Source: Chitinivibrionales bacterium | Lineage (GTDB): Bacteria > Fibrobacterota > Chitinivibrionia > Chitinivibrionales > WJKA01 | DNA length: 46,862 nt | Direction of reading: 5' to 3' | Assembly (NCBI GenBank): GCA_014728215.1 | Contig: WJLZ01000142.1 | Span: 1-46,862, forward strand | Shown here: positions 17,508 to 26,213 of the stretch, piece after piece | Numbering within the stretch: the stretch's first letter is position 1 | How the letters are laid out: each line of letters starts with the position of its first letter | Notes under the pieces: generated by a model | Told to the model about the DNA's origin: nothing | The model's input: only the letters and a program-made list of their open reading frames with translations | Databases searched by the model: none | Translations under genes and position numbers: made by a program

Positions 17508-17972
17508 ATGCAAGAAGAAATAGTAAGGGCCGACAAAACCTACCGTAACCGTCTTTTTTCTGGATATGCGTTAGGAGCAGTGTTTTTGGTCCTGATTATT
17601 AAATATGTAATTCCCTGGTTTTTACTGCAACTTCAAGAACTTTCTATTCCCCGGGCGATGGTGGTAATTGAAACCGTGGCGATAATTTTCTTGCTGAGTT
17701 TTATCGGGCCGGCATATTATCTCATTATCACCGGGCGAAAAATTCTGAAATTCAAACGAGTGCCCTATCCAGGTATGAAAGTTATACGAGATACAAAAGT
17801 CAAGCGTGGAAAACCGGCCTTTTTACAGGCGAGAGTGTTGATTGGTGTAGGAACACTTTCGATTCTCATGTCATTGGCGGGTTCTTTCATGACTCATTAC
17901 TATTTTGTTAAGTTTAAAAATGATCCGATGTTTAAAGGAATCTTCCAAAATCCCTCCGAAAACCGGAAATAA
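17508..17972 (+). CDS. Small integral membrane protein, about three helices
   Basis: The 154-residue protein has hydrophobic helices at about 20-40 (LGAVFLVLIIKYVIPWFLL), 48-72 (VIETVAIIFLLSFIGPAYYL) and 108-130 (LIGVGTLSILMSLAGSF), separated by a basic loop (KILKFKRVPYP). It shows no family signature that I recognise. It stands alone, and a long, poorly coding gap follows it. Confidence 0.6.
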   Translation: MQEEIVRADKTYRNRLFSGYALGAVFLVLIIKYVIPWFLLQLQELSIPRAMVVIETVAIIFLLSFIGPAYYLIITGRKILKFKRVPYPGMKVIRDTKVKRGKPAFLQARVLIGVGTLSILMSLAGSFMTHYYFVKFKNDPMFKGIFQNPSENRK

Positions 17973-18051
17973 TTACTCTTTACGATTGTTATAATATAAT
18001 TAGTGAAGAAAATGCTTGCTTGATGCTGTGTGCAGATATTTCTTTTTATAG

Positions 18052-18249
18052 AATTCAGATTCTGAATTTCCGGTAAAGTTCACCGTTTATTCTATAAAAT
18101 TTTCTTCACAGGGGGTGGTATGGGAGCATGCCGATTCGATTCGAAGAGTTGATTCGATTCGTATCGCCGATTCTATTCATCATGAAATTATGAGACTTGA
18201 AAAGGAAAAACTTCGGCTAATTCTCGAAACACAGGAAGGTGATGATTGA
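18052..18249 (+). pseudogene. Possible gene remnant with DSIRxx hexapeptide repeats
   Basis: A frame without ATG stays open from 18052 to TGA at 18247-18249. Its second half looks coding: DSIRRV, DSIRIA and DSI repeat in register, encoded by imperfect 18-base DNA repeats from 18133, and then a charged helix (EIMRLEKEKLRLILET) follows, like the end of the secreted protein at 14740. A GTG at 18115 could start a 44-residue peptide. I read it as the 3' remnant of a lost gene, but a short real gene is not excluded. Confidence 0.3.
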
Positions 18250-18288
18250 GGATTTATTGGATTTCATCTGAAAAAAATACGTTTGGAC

Positions 18289-18390
18289 ATGAAAGAAATG
18301 GCCGAATTTATGGTTACAATAGCGCCAAAAGAAAAATGCAGGGCAAAAAAGAATGGTGAAAATAAAGCATTGAAAATCGAAATGAAATAA
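18289..18390 (+). CDS. Possible 33-residue basic peptide
   Basis: ATG 18289 to TAA 18388-18390 encodes a Lys-rich peptide beginning MKEMAEFMVTIAPKEKCRAK. There is no strong ribosome site. It may be spurious; it is listed because it fills the gap before the Mop gene with a Lys-rich composition unlike random AT-rich DNA. Confidence 0.2.
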   Translation: MKEMAEFMVTIAPKEKCRAKKNGENKALKIEMK

Positions 18391-18466
18391 AGATATAATC
18401 TAATTCATTACTTTTAAATCCAGAGTCCTCATAATTACCAGGTATCAAGCCGCAGAGGGGGATCGA

Positions 18467-18676
18467 ATGAAATATGGAGCTCGCAATAATATTACTGCAA
18501 AAGTGCAATCGATTAAAAAGGGTGATGTAATGTCGCTTGTTAAATTCGAAGTGATGGTTCCTTCGGAAATGGCCTCGGTGCTGACAACCGAATCTGTCGA
18601 AAATCTGGATCTTCGGCATGGCGATCAGGTACAGCTCGTCGTAAAAGCAATTAATGTGCTGCCGGTAAAAGAATAA
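18467..18676 (+). CDS. Stand-alone Mop (molbindin-like TOBE) domain protein
   Basis: The 69-residue protein is a single Mop/TOBE domain: ARNNITAKVQSIKKGDVMSL, then TTESVENLDLRHGDQVQLVV and KAINVLPVK. Molbindins of this size bind molybdate or tungstate as oligomers and serve as store or sensor. AGAGGGGG upstream of the ATG is a strong ribosome site. No molybdate transporter or cofactor gene is in the window, so what it serves is unknown. Confidence 0.88.
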   Translation: MKYGARNNITAKVQSIKKGDVMSLVKFEVMVPSEMASVLTTESVENLDLRHGDQVQLVVKAINVLPVKE

Positions 18677-18733
18677 AGAATTCAGCCCATGGCATACGAG
18701 GGGGAGTTCCCGGAACAAACAAGCTCTCCCGGC

Positions 18734-21700
18734 TTAGTGCAACACTCCCACTCTTAAATACTGAACAGTGGAATTGTTGTCGATATCGGTCACTGTAATT
18801 GCGGCAACATAGGTACCGCTTCCAACAACTCTTCCATTCCTGTTAAGACCATCCCAGCCAAAGTAGTACTTGTCCTTGTTATCATCCTGTACGAGAGGTA
18901 ATTTGTCTGCGACGATATTCCCAACGGCATCGAAAATGGTAACGGATGTCTTATGGATATCGAGTTGCAGTGCTTTTGCGGATATAACCTGACCGAATGT
19001 ACCGGTTCTAATCGAGCTGTACCGGGGGTTATCATCAAGGATATCTTTAATATTTCCAGGAAGTGGTTTGTCGGGTGCAAAGGGGCTCTCTACCGCAGGA
19101 ATCCAGTTCAGTTCCACACCCCATTGAATAGGTGCAAGGTTTCCCGGGGGAAATGCTCCCTGCATATCTTTCAGGTGAGGGGTGTTTGATATGAGCCAGA
19201 TTGTATCCTTTCCCGGTGTAATGACAACATTTTCGATTTCATCAGGAGGAATGATCAGCCATACATATTCTGCTGAGTCGGATCCTTCAGGATATCGGAT
19301 CTCCATATTCAACGAGTCGATTGTATCTGATTTCGAAGTATAGATTTTGAATACATCGGTTACTTTAGTCGGCGTAGCTGATTTTCTATAGGGCCATGTT
19401 ACTTCTTCGTTGAATTGAATAAGAATATGATCAGGATTTTCAACCGGCGCCATGGGCTGCTGACCGGGAAAATAAAGGGCCTTTACTATTGATGGTCCCG
19501 GATTGTAAATGATGTTGAGTTCCCGGAAGGCAGTATCGATTCGCGTCGAGTCGATTGGTGCAATCGTTGTTGCACTCAGAATTTCCGAATTTTCACCTGT
19601 TGGATCGGCAATAGCTCCCTCAATAACAGTATTCTCTGAAGAGGGAGATTTAGTAAATGCAAATGGCAGTGTAGCCGTAAACTTATTGCCCTTCTCACGT
19701 GTGAGTGTATAAACTTCCGAGTCACTATTATCGCAGGTGATGATTAGATCGAGACTGTTATTAACCGTTTCGCTTTTCACTACAGCAATAATTTCTTTAT
19801 TGCCTGGTCCGGACCAGGAGATCTGTGAAACTGGTTCATCGGGGGTATCCGGAAGAACAAAATAGATATGGGTCGCAACCGAGAGTTCTACTCCCTTTTC
19901 AGCCGGAGCATTTCCCGCTTTATCGGTAAAATCGCCGGAAGAGTTAAGAAAAACATAGCTTTCCGAAGACAGGTCGACATCTTTGGGCAGGAGAATTCTG
20001 TAAGTGAATCCATCCGATGAAAGACTGATTAGTTCCGCACTCTGGAGACTCTTCGATGAATCATAATTGCTTGATGACGCGATGCGTATGAGTTGATCGA
20101 TTCCAGTCTGATCCAGCGGTTCTGAAATGGTGACAACCAGTGTATCATGATCATCACCTGCCTTTGAAGATGGATAAAGGATGGCTTCAATAGGAACCGG
20201 CCCGATCTTATCCTGAATGAGCACGTTATTGGTTGTAAGTACGAGGTTACCGCCGGAGATTTTTGCATAGGGGGGCGAAGAACCGGCTGGTCCGGTGAGA
20301 TTCTCATCGAACGGGTTACCCGAAAAATCATAGGAAACAGAATGTGAATCGCTGTGCATTGTTGCTGTAGGATTGATGCGGACAAAATCCGGCTCCGTAC
20401 GATTCCAGAAAGCCGAATCGACTTCGATGATGTCCGGAAGTTTTGTGCTGTCGGATATTGTATACTCGATTACCAGTGAATCGCCTCTGCCGTCATGATC
20501 AGAATCGTACAGGGATGCATGAGAAGGGGTATAGGTAGTGATTACACTCTGTTTTACAATAAGTTCAGCCTGTGCCGTGTCACGCGGGTCTCGGGGATGG
20601 CGCCAGGTAACCACAACTCGATCGGAACGTGCAGCTTCGATGGTGGTGTTGCTGTCGGTTGATGGTTCATAAGCGAAGCTTACTTGCTTTTGCAGGACAA
20701 GCGGTGTTGATGATGGATCCAGGGCGTGATCGTTAATGTGAAGACGTGTTGTTTCATTGTCATCTCCGGTTCTGGTTTCAATTGAAGGATCAAATGTTTT
20801 GAGCCCTTCTGCACTGGTACTCAGTTCAATATAAAATAAACTGTCATCCCGGAGTGTATCGATATATTCCATACTATTATCAAGGAACTTTATTTGTGAC
20901 GCACCGCATTCTTTGGCGAAATATTCGGCGAAACTGCCTTTGGATTGATAATCTGAATCGTTGACAACATAGAAATAGGCATTCTCATCATCATCTGATG
21001 AATGGTACAGATTTACCTTGATTTTATTTACCCGATCGGATTCCAGTGCAATAACGCTGTCCAGTTCAACCACAAGAGAGCTTCCGCTTTTCCTGGAGAT
21101 TGTGTTCAATGCATTACTTGTCTGGTTGTTTGTGGTATTGGTGATCGTGACATCGGTGGTTAAATTATAGAGGACCTCTCGAAGGATTTCTTCGATAACG
21201 CCGTCAAGACTATCGGGGCGAGAGGGGGGGACAAGATAAAAGTGACCACCGGTGGTATCGGCAAGTTCTTTTAATGGGCCCGCCTTCTGGTCATTATAAC
21301 CCAGAAATATTCCATAGATAACAAATCGGGTGGGATTCGGCGCCAGAAGTGATTTGTATTCACCAACGTCGTTTGTATCTTTGGGTTCGCCGTCGGACAG
21401 GAAAACAATAACCTGTTTTTCTGTTTTGGCAACAAAAGGATCTCCAAGCCATTTCAATGCAGAATCCAGCGGATAGTTGTAATGGGTCGATTGATTGTCT
21501 TTATCCCATTTGACTGCAATATCGCTCATTAAGGCATCATAATGCGTCTGCTTGCTTAACGAGTCCGGACGGATTGCCGATATAACCGTCGTGGCAAAAT
21601 CGATATAGCCGGCGGTTGATGTCGGTGCCCGTTCTTTTTGTTTTGCTATGGCGGTTTTTATTGCATTGGCGCGCTGACGCAGTGGATCTCCGGCATCTGA

Positions 21701-22147
21701 AAGCTTGGAACAGGAACCGCAAATCGGCAACTCAATCTCTCCGTCTTCATACACCACCGTTCTTGTTCCCTGTGTATTCGTACAACCGTCCGCACAGTAA
21801 AACGTATCGGCGTCTTGAATAACTATACCATTAACATTTCCTTTCATGCTTCCTGAATGGTCAACAATATAGACGATGTCGGCAGGCACAATCTGAGGAA
21901 AAATTCGCGGGCAGATTGCCAGGCCATTTTTGGATATACGAGTGATTTCCGGTGGTATATGGATTGTATCACCGGCAATGTTTCGCGGCTCGATACATTG
22001 AATTTCCCCTGAAATATTTTCTTTGCTTATCAGGTCGCACCGTTGATCTGATTGAGCAAAGACAGAGGCTGTAAGTACTATAAGAATATACGCGATTAAA
22101 TAACAATTGTAACGACTAAGCGCCGAGTTGGTCTTTGGAACTGCCAC
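18734..22147 (-). CDS. Giant secreted vWA protein with Ig-like repeats and FlgD-Ig C-terminus
   Basis: The 1137-residue protein has a signal peptide (core YLIAYILIVLTASVF, cleavage after FAQ) and a vWA domain from about residue 88: MIDAS DHSGS at 96-100 and the later metal Asp in FLSDGEPKD. Between MIDAS and the first helix is an insertion with Cys118, Cys122, Cys143 and Cys146. The long middle is beta-rich, with a calcium-loop-like DSDHDGRGD and the segment VLIQDKIGPV shared with the protein at 1-2156. The last ~75 residues are a FlgD-type Ig domain (IFDAVGNIV ... FGWDGLNRNGRVVGSGTYVA). A GTG at 22147 preceded by GGGGAGAGG is preferred to the GTG five codons upstream. A metal-dependent cell-surface adhesin or cell-wall protein is likely. 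Confidence 0.85.
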   Translation of the reverse strand: MAVPKTNSALSRYNCYLIAYILIVLTASVFAQSDQRCDLISKENISGEIQCIEPRNIAGDTIHIPPEITRISKNGLAICPRIFPQIVPADIVYIVDHSGSMKGNVNGIVIQDADTFYCADGCTNTQGTRTVVYEDGEIELPICGSCSKLSDAGDPLRQRANAIKTAIAKQKERAPTSTAGYIDFATTVISAIRPDSLSKQTHYDALMSDIAVKWDKDNQSTHYNYPLDSALKWLGDPFVAKTEKQVIVFLSDGEPKDTNDVGEYKSLLAPNPTRFVIYGIFLGYNDQKAGPLKELADTTGGHFYLVPPSRPDSLDGVIEEILREVLYNLTTDVTITNTTNNQTSNALNTISRKSGSSLVVELDSVIALESDRVNKIKVNLYHSSDDDENAYFYVVNDSDYQSKGSFAEYFAKECGASQIKFLDNSMEYIDTLRDDSLFYIELSTSAEGLKTFDPSIETRTGDDNETTRLHINDHALDPSSTPLVLQKQVSFAYEPSTDSNTTIEAARSDRVVVTWRHPRDPRDTAQAELIVKQSVITTYTPSHASLYDSDHDGRGDSLVIEYTISDSTKLPDIIEVDSAFWNRTEPDFVRINPTATMHSDSHSVSYDFSGNPFDENLTGPAGSSPPYAKISGGNLVLTTNNVLIQDKIGPVPIEAILYPSSKAGDDHDTLVVTISEPLDQTGIDQLIRIASSSNYDSSKSLQSAELISLSSDGFTYRILLPKDVDLSSESYVFLNSSGDFTDKAGNAPAEKGVELSVATHIYFVLPDTPDEPVSQISWSGPGNKEIIAVVKSETVNNSLDLIITCDNSDSEVYTLTREKGNKFTATLPFAFTKSPSSENTVIEGAIADPTGENSEILSATTIAPIDSTRIDTAFRELNIIYNPGPSIVKALYFPGQQPMAPVENPDHILIQFNEEVTWPYRKSATPTKVTDVFKIYTSKSDTIDSLNMEIRYPEGSDSAEYVWLIIPPDEIENVVITPGKDTIWLISNTPHLKDMQGAFPPGNLAPIQWGVELNWIPAVESPFAPDKPLPGNIKDILDDNPRYSSIRTGTFGQVISAKALQLDIHKTSVTIFDAVGNIVADKLPLVQDDNKDKYYFGWDGLNRNGRVVGSGTYVAAITVTDIDNNSTVQYLRVGVLH

Positions 22148-22413
22148 AATTCCTCTCCCCACTGTAAAAATGCCTTATACAATCGGCATGATTTTTTCGC
22201 CTTACTATCTGCCGACATTGAAGAACAGCTATTGGTTTGCTGCAATAATAATATATATTATTTATAGACCAAATCAATATATATTAGCTCTATTCTTCTT
22301 TTTTACAGAGGATGTATTTAAGCGTTCAATGTCTTTGCTGGCTTGGGACAGCGCCGGCAATAAGGCTGCTTTTCAGAGAGGCTTATCGGAATACGCGCGG
22401 AAGGAGAGAAATT

Positions 22414-24360
22414 ATGGGAATTTTTCAGAGGGCAAACATTTGCCTGTTTGGCTTGTTTGCAAGTTTGTGGTCATTCGATTTAAGTGTCGATACGTTATAT
22501 GCGTTTCAGTTCGACAGTACCGAACGGTCTGAAACATTTTTTGAAAATACCACCGGCAGAACAATAGTATTCGATTCCTTTGATCTGGAAGAAATCGAGC
22601 TTCACGGCGATCAATATAATCTCCAATTCGAATTGCGAACACCGGATTCCAATGGTGTCTCCATGAGAACTAAATATCAATTCGAACGTGAAGGTGCCTA
22701 TGTTCACGGTACCCGGAAACGGTCGGCCATTGTGTACATGGGAGAGGTCGTAACTATCAATGATCTTCAGCTGGACCTGTGTCTCTGGTGCATGGGTTTG
22801 CCCAAAAGAAGCGCTATTGCTGCTATGAACGATCTGATTATATTCAAGCTGATTGTTCACGCTGGCAAAGAAACTGCATCGGTTATTATTGCAAGCAAGC
22901 AGCGTGTCGCCAAACCCGAAGCGCCTTCCGGGCTGACGGCGGAAGCGTTGAGTGAGAACGATGTTAAACTGACCTGGGACCCGGCTCAGGATGATGCAAC
23001 TGAAAAGTGGCGTGTCTATCGTGAAGGTGATTTGGTGGGAGTCACCAGTCAACCCTCCTTAATCGATTCGAGTCTTTCGGGCGACCTTACGGTTTTCTAC
23101 CGGATATGCGCTGTTAATTCAATCGGTATGGAAAGTGAAAAAACATCATCGATATCAGTAACAACTCCTTCCGACAGCAAACCCCCGAAAATTGATAACG
23201 TAGGCTGTTTTCACGGTCCGACGAAAGTATGGGTGATTTTCAACGAGCCGCTCGATACAACGACTGCTCAGGATAAATTAAACTATGTGATTGATAACGG
23301 CATATCGGTGAAATCCGCAAAGCTTCTTGCAGATTACCGGACTGTTGAACTGGCCGTTGACAGCCTTTCGGTTTTGGTCGATTATACACTGACTGTGAGC
23401 GGGGTTTATGATATGTCTGATTTGAGGAACAGAATTGAAGATAATTCGACGGCCGGGTTCAGGCTGGGTGGTGTATTTGATGATTTCGACGATAACAGCC
23501 TTGATCCGGTCTGGCAACAAGTCGATTACGATAACTGGAACGGAAGTTCGGTTAATGAAACGGGGAAGCAACTGGAGGTCACCGCGCGGGGTACTGATGT
23601 TAACGGTGTAAACAATGAATTTGTCGGTATATACCGAGATGATGTTTATGGTGATTTTGACATTTCAGTCAAAGTTGTCTCTTTTACAAACACCGACCGC
23701 CATGCCCGCTGTGGTATTATGGCCGCTAACGATCTTACCGATCTGTCAAAGGGTGGTTATTGTATTTCCGGCACGTTTCCGCAGGAGACCTATATGGCCG
23801 CCAATGATATCGGAACGATAGGTCAGATAGAAGGATATGCTCCGGGCGGAGCGGTCAACCTTCCCTGCTGGCTCCGGCTGAAAAGAACGGGAGATTCATT
23901 TTCATTTTATTATAAAAATTCGGAACTGACCGATTGGACAGAGATCAAAAGCGGAGTGACACCCCTTCAAACGGCTGCCAATTCCCAAATCTGTCTTTTT
24001 GCCTGCAGCCATAATACCGGCGCTGAAGCTACGGCTGTTTTTGATGATTTCAATGCTGGAAGCAGTGGTAGGACACCACCGCCAATTATTCCAATTACCG
24101 TACCGGTAAAAGCTACCATTCAGAGCAACAGGGGCATGCTCCCGCTGCAAATAACCCATGGAATGGCTGTGATTACCCTGCCGCCGATCCAATGGCAGGC
24201 GCACCTGGCTGACGCCTCGGGGAAAACCATTATATCCTATGACGGCACCGGAAACGGCATACTCCAATTGCCTGCAACAAAACTAAGTTCGGGATTATAT
24301 TTTTTCCGACTCATGACGCCGTCAAAACAATATAATATTACGCTGCCAGTGGTTGAATAA
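22414..24360 (+). CDS. Secreted multidomain protein: Fn3, Ig-like, lectin-like domain and sorting tail
   Basis: The 648-residue protein starts at an ATG preceded by AAGGAGAG (22401-22408) and has a signal peptide (core ICLFGLFASLW). The first ~165 residues are unassigned beta structure. A fibronectin type III domain follows (APSGLTAEALSENDVKLTWD ... YRICAVNSIG), then an SbsA/Big-5-like Ig domain (VWVIFNEPLDTTTA ... VDYTLTVSGVYD) and a DUF1349/concanavalin-like domain (FDDFDDNSLDPVWQQVDYDN ... AVFDDFNAG). It ends in a Por-type C-terminal sorting module (HLADASGKTIISYDG ... LSSGLYFFRLMT). Carbohydrate binding is inferred. It is divergent from the giant vWA gene; both may share control. Confidence 0.8.
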   Translation: MGIFQRANICLFGLFASLWSFDLSVDTLYAFQFDSTERSETFFENTTGRTIVFDSFDLEEIELHGDQYNLQFELRTPDSNGVSMRTKYQFEREGAYVHGTRKRSAIVYMGEVVTINDLQLDLCLWCMGLPKRSAIAAMNDLIIFKLIVHAGKETASVIIASKQRVAKPEAPSGLTAEALSENDVKLTWDPAQDDATEKWRVYREGDLVGVTSQPSLIDSSLSGDLTVFYRICAVNSIGMESEKTSSISVTTPSDSKPPKIDNVGCFHGPTKVWVIFNEPLDTTTAQDKLNYVIDNGISVKSAKLLADYRTVELAVDSLSVLVDYTLTVSGVYDMSDLRNRIEDNSTAGFRLGGVFDDFDDNSLDPVWQQVDYDNWNGSSVNETGKQLEVTARGTDVNGVNNEFVGIYRDDVYGDFDISVKVVSFTNTDRHARCGIMAANDLTDLSKGGYCISGTFPQETYMAANDIGTIGQIEGYAPGGAVNLPCWLRLKRTGDSFSFYYKNSELTDWTEIKSGVTPLQTAANSQICLFACSHNTGAEATAVFDDFNAGSSGRTPPPIIPITVPVKATIQSNRGMLPLQITHGMAVITLPPIQWQAHLADASGKTIISYDGTGNGILQLPATKLSSGLYFFRLMTPSKQYNITLPVVE

Positions 24361-24363
24361 GAT

Positions 24364-24397
24364 AAAAAAACGGCCATTGAATTTGAAAACGACCGTT
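24364..24397 (-). terminator. Terminator of the minus-strand lipoprotein gene
   Basis: Read on the minus strand, AACGGTC and GGCCGTT pair with one mismatch and are followed by seven T (A run at 24364-24370 on the plus strand). It lies just after the stop of the 24420-24920 gene. Confidence 0.55.
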
Positions 24398-24419
24398 CGA
24401 AGATAGGGGATTACATAAT

Positions 24420-24920
24420 CTATTTTGATGTTGTCAACCCTATCCGCGTAATACTTTCATCGGGCATAATCACCACCTGAGCGGCTCGCTCGCCCTTTTT
24501 AAAAGAGAGCATCGCCTGTTCTCCCATGTCGAGTGATGCCTCCTGCGACCATCCCTGAGCTTTCATATCGGCTTTATAGGTTTCGGCTATTTTGGTTACA
24601 TCGTCGTCGCTCTTCAATTGAACCGAATACCCCTCGGGAACTTCCATTGCCGCTTCAACCGACGATCCTTGGTAAATTAGAATGTCCGTTGGAAATGCTT
24701 CGGGGATTCTGGCATTTTTCCCGGAAGTAACACTCATTTCGCCGTCATCGGTTTTAATATTGACATTGCCGTTGGAGATATCGACATCGGCCTTGCCGCC
24801 GCTTTCCTTTTCAATGGCTTTTTTGACAATGTTCTCGGCAATTTTTTCTTCACCCTTTTTCCCGCAACCGGAAAATGACAGCGCCATCATTGCAATCAGA
24901 AAAGATGTTCGAACAACCAT
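24420..24920 (-). CDS. Lipoprotein of unknown function
   Basis: The 166-residue product has a lipoprotein signal with lipobox FSGC (Cys19), then a charged Lys/Glu segment and a domain with IPEAFPTDILIYQGSSV and a C-terminal beta strand AAQVVIMPDESIT. Lipoproteins with the segment P-x-x-[FL]-P-x-D-[IV]-x-[IV]-Y-x-G are widespread in Gram-negatives, without a known role. The GGAGGG ribosome site is strong. It forms a single-gene unit with its own terminator. Confidence 0.72.
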   Translation of the reverse strand: MVVRTSFLIAMMALSFSGCGKKGEEKIAENIVKKAIEKESGGKADVDISNGNVNIKTDDGEMSVTSGKNARIPEAFPTDILIYQGSSVEAAMEVPEGYSVQLKSDDDVTKIAETYKADMKAQGWSQEASLDMGEQAMLSFKKGERAAQVVIMPDESITRIGLTTSK

Positions 24921-25107
24921 TGTATCCCTCCTTTAAATGGTTATGTGATAGAGATAAAATAATTCGGGCATATTCATAATCCATACTATTCTTTCGGGCA
25001 AAAAATGATACTAACCCTAAAAAAATAGAATCCTCAATTTCCTTCATTTATATTACCCATAGAGATAATTAAGATTCATTGATGTTTAAAGATTCAAGGG
25101 TTAGTTC

Positions 25108-25410
25108 ATGAAGTATCATCCGGGAGATTGCATTGTATATCGCCGGCATAAGGTTTCGATTCATCCGGGACCGAGGGCCGAAGATATTTGTCCGGCTCCC
25201 AGGGGAGATTCATATTCTTATAAAGTCCCGAAATACTGGCGGGTATGCTCGATCATTGACGATAATACCATTGAAGCGGTCACCCGGCAAGGAAAGCGCC
25301 ACCGCTTAAATATCAAAGATCCTAATCTGAAAAAACCACACCCCCTGTTTCAACTGATACATCATCAGGAATTCCCGGATACGCTATCAACGAAAAAACA
25401 AGCCAATTGA
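25108..25410 (+). CDS. Small conserved beta-barrel-like protein
   Basis: The 100-residue protein opens with PGDCIVYRRHKVSIHPGPRA and continues with APRGDSYSYKVPKYWRVCSI and a basic stretch RQGKRHRLNIKDPNLKKPH. I recall this sequence style from conserved small proteins in several phyla, without an assigned role; the beta pattern and basic residues resemble small SH3/KOW-like nucleic-acid-binding barrels. No signal peptide. It may be co-transcribed with the DUF3795 gene 43 bases downstream. Confidence 0.65.
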   Translation: MKYHPGDCIVYRRHKVSIHPGPRAEDICPAPRGDSYSYKVPKYWRVCSIIDDNTIEAVTRQGKRHRLNIKDPNLKKPHPLFQLIHHQEFPDTLSTKKQAN

Positions 25411-25453
25411 AAATAGCGGCCATTTCAGGGACACCTTCTCACCCATAGTGCCT

Positions 25454-25882
25454 ATGAAAACCTCCTTAATCGCTCCATGTGGTATGAATTGCTCTTTGTG
25501 CATGGCCTATCTGCGGGAAAAGAACCGATGTGAAGGATGCAGATCCGGGAGTACCCGGAAACCGTATCACTGCCTTATCTGCAGCATCCCAAAGTGTAAT
25601 ACCTTTAAAAACAGCAAGGCAAAGTACTGCTTTAAGTGTGATACATTCCCCTGTACCCGCCTTAAACAGCTGGATAAAAGGTATCGGACAAAATACGGAA
25701 TGAACATGATCGCAAATCTCCGGGAGATCAAGGAAAAGGGGATCAGGCGGTTTGTGAAAAGCGAGCGGGAGCGATGGAAATGCCCGGAATGCGGGGAGAT
25801 GCTGTGTGTTCACCGGAAAAATTGCCAAATGTGTGGGTTTGAGCGGATATTTGATTCTGTTGAGAGATATTCCACGAATTGA
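25454..25882 (+). CDS. DUF3795 Cys-rich protein
   Basis: The protein matches the DUF3795 pattern: APCGMNCSLCMAYLREKNRC, then CEGCR, YHCLICSIPKC, KYCFKCDTFPC and a C-terminal CPECGEMLCVHRKNCQMCGF. These ~16 Cys in CxxC pairs imply zinc or Fe-S binding. The first ATG (25454) is chosen; a GTG two codons earlier is also possible. The function of this family is not established. Confidence 0.82.
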   Translation: MKTSLIAPCGMNCSLCMAYLREKNRCEGCRSGSTRKPYHCLICSIPKCNTFKNSKAKYCFKCDTFPCTRLKQLDKRYRTKYGMNMIANLREIKEKGIRRFVKSERERWKCPECGEMLCVHRKNCQMCGFERIFDSVERYSTN

Positions 25883-25946
25883 AAAGAGATTATCCTGAGC
25901 TATACCGGCTCTGTGTATGGATCTGCCTGATCAAAACATCCCCAAA

Positions 25947-25963
25947 CCTCGTTTCTGACGAGG
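25947..25963. repeat. CCTCGT/ACGAGG hairpin in a 331-base non-coding gap
   Basis: CCTCGT TTCTG ACGAGG is a perfect 6-bp hairpin 64 bases after the DUF3795 gene. There is no T run, so termination is uncertain. Apart from this and the promoter/operator at 26155-26187, I see nothing in the gap 25883-26213. Confidence 0.4.
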
Positions 25964-26154
25964 CGATAAGCTCAATATCTTTAAAAACACCGTAGCCGGA
26001 TGCTGATCGATATACAATAGCGCGTTATCTTCTTATCTTCCCGGCACATTGTTGGGGAGAGGAATTGCTTCCTCTGCTTCTTCAGCGAATTACAGCATGA
26101 GAAAAAAAACGGATTTTCTGCAAAAGCAAAAGTGAAAATATATTCGGAAAATTA

Positions 26155-26187
26155 TTGACATATTCAAGCACATAAATTTATTTATGT
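26155..26187 (+). promoter_or_regulatory. Promoter with overlapping inverted-repeat operator
   Basis: A perfect -35 box TTGACA (26155-26160) is followed, after 17 or 18 bases, by TTATTT/TATTTA. The perfect 8-bp inverted repeat ACATAAAT TT ATTTATGT (26170-26187) covers the -10 region. A repressor bound there would block transcription of the gene at 26214. Confidence 0.5.
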
Positions 26188-26213
26188 AAAAATTTCCTGA
26201 AGGAGAAACAGAA

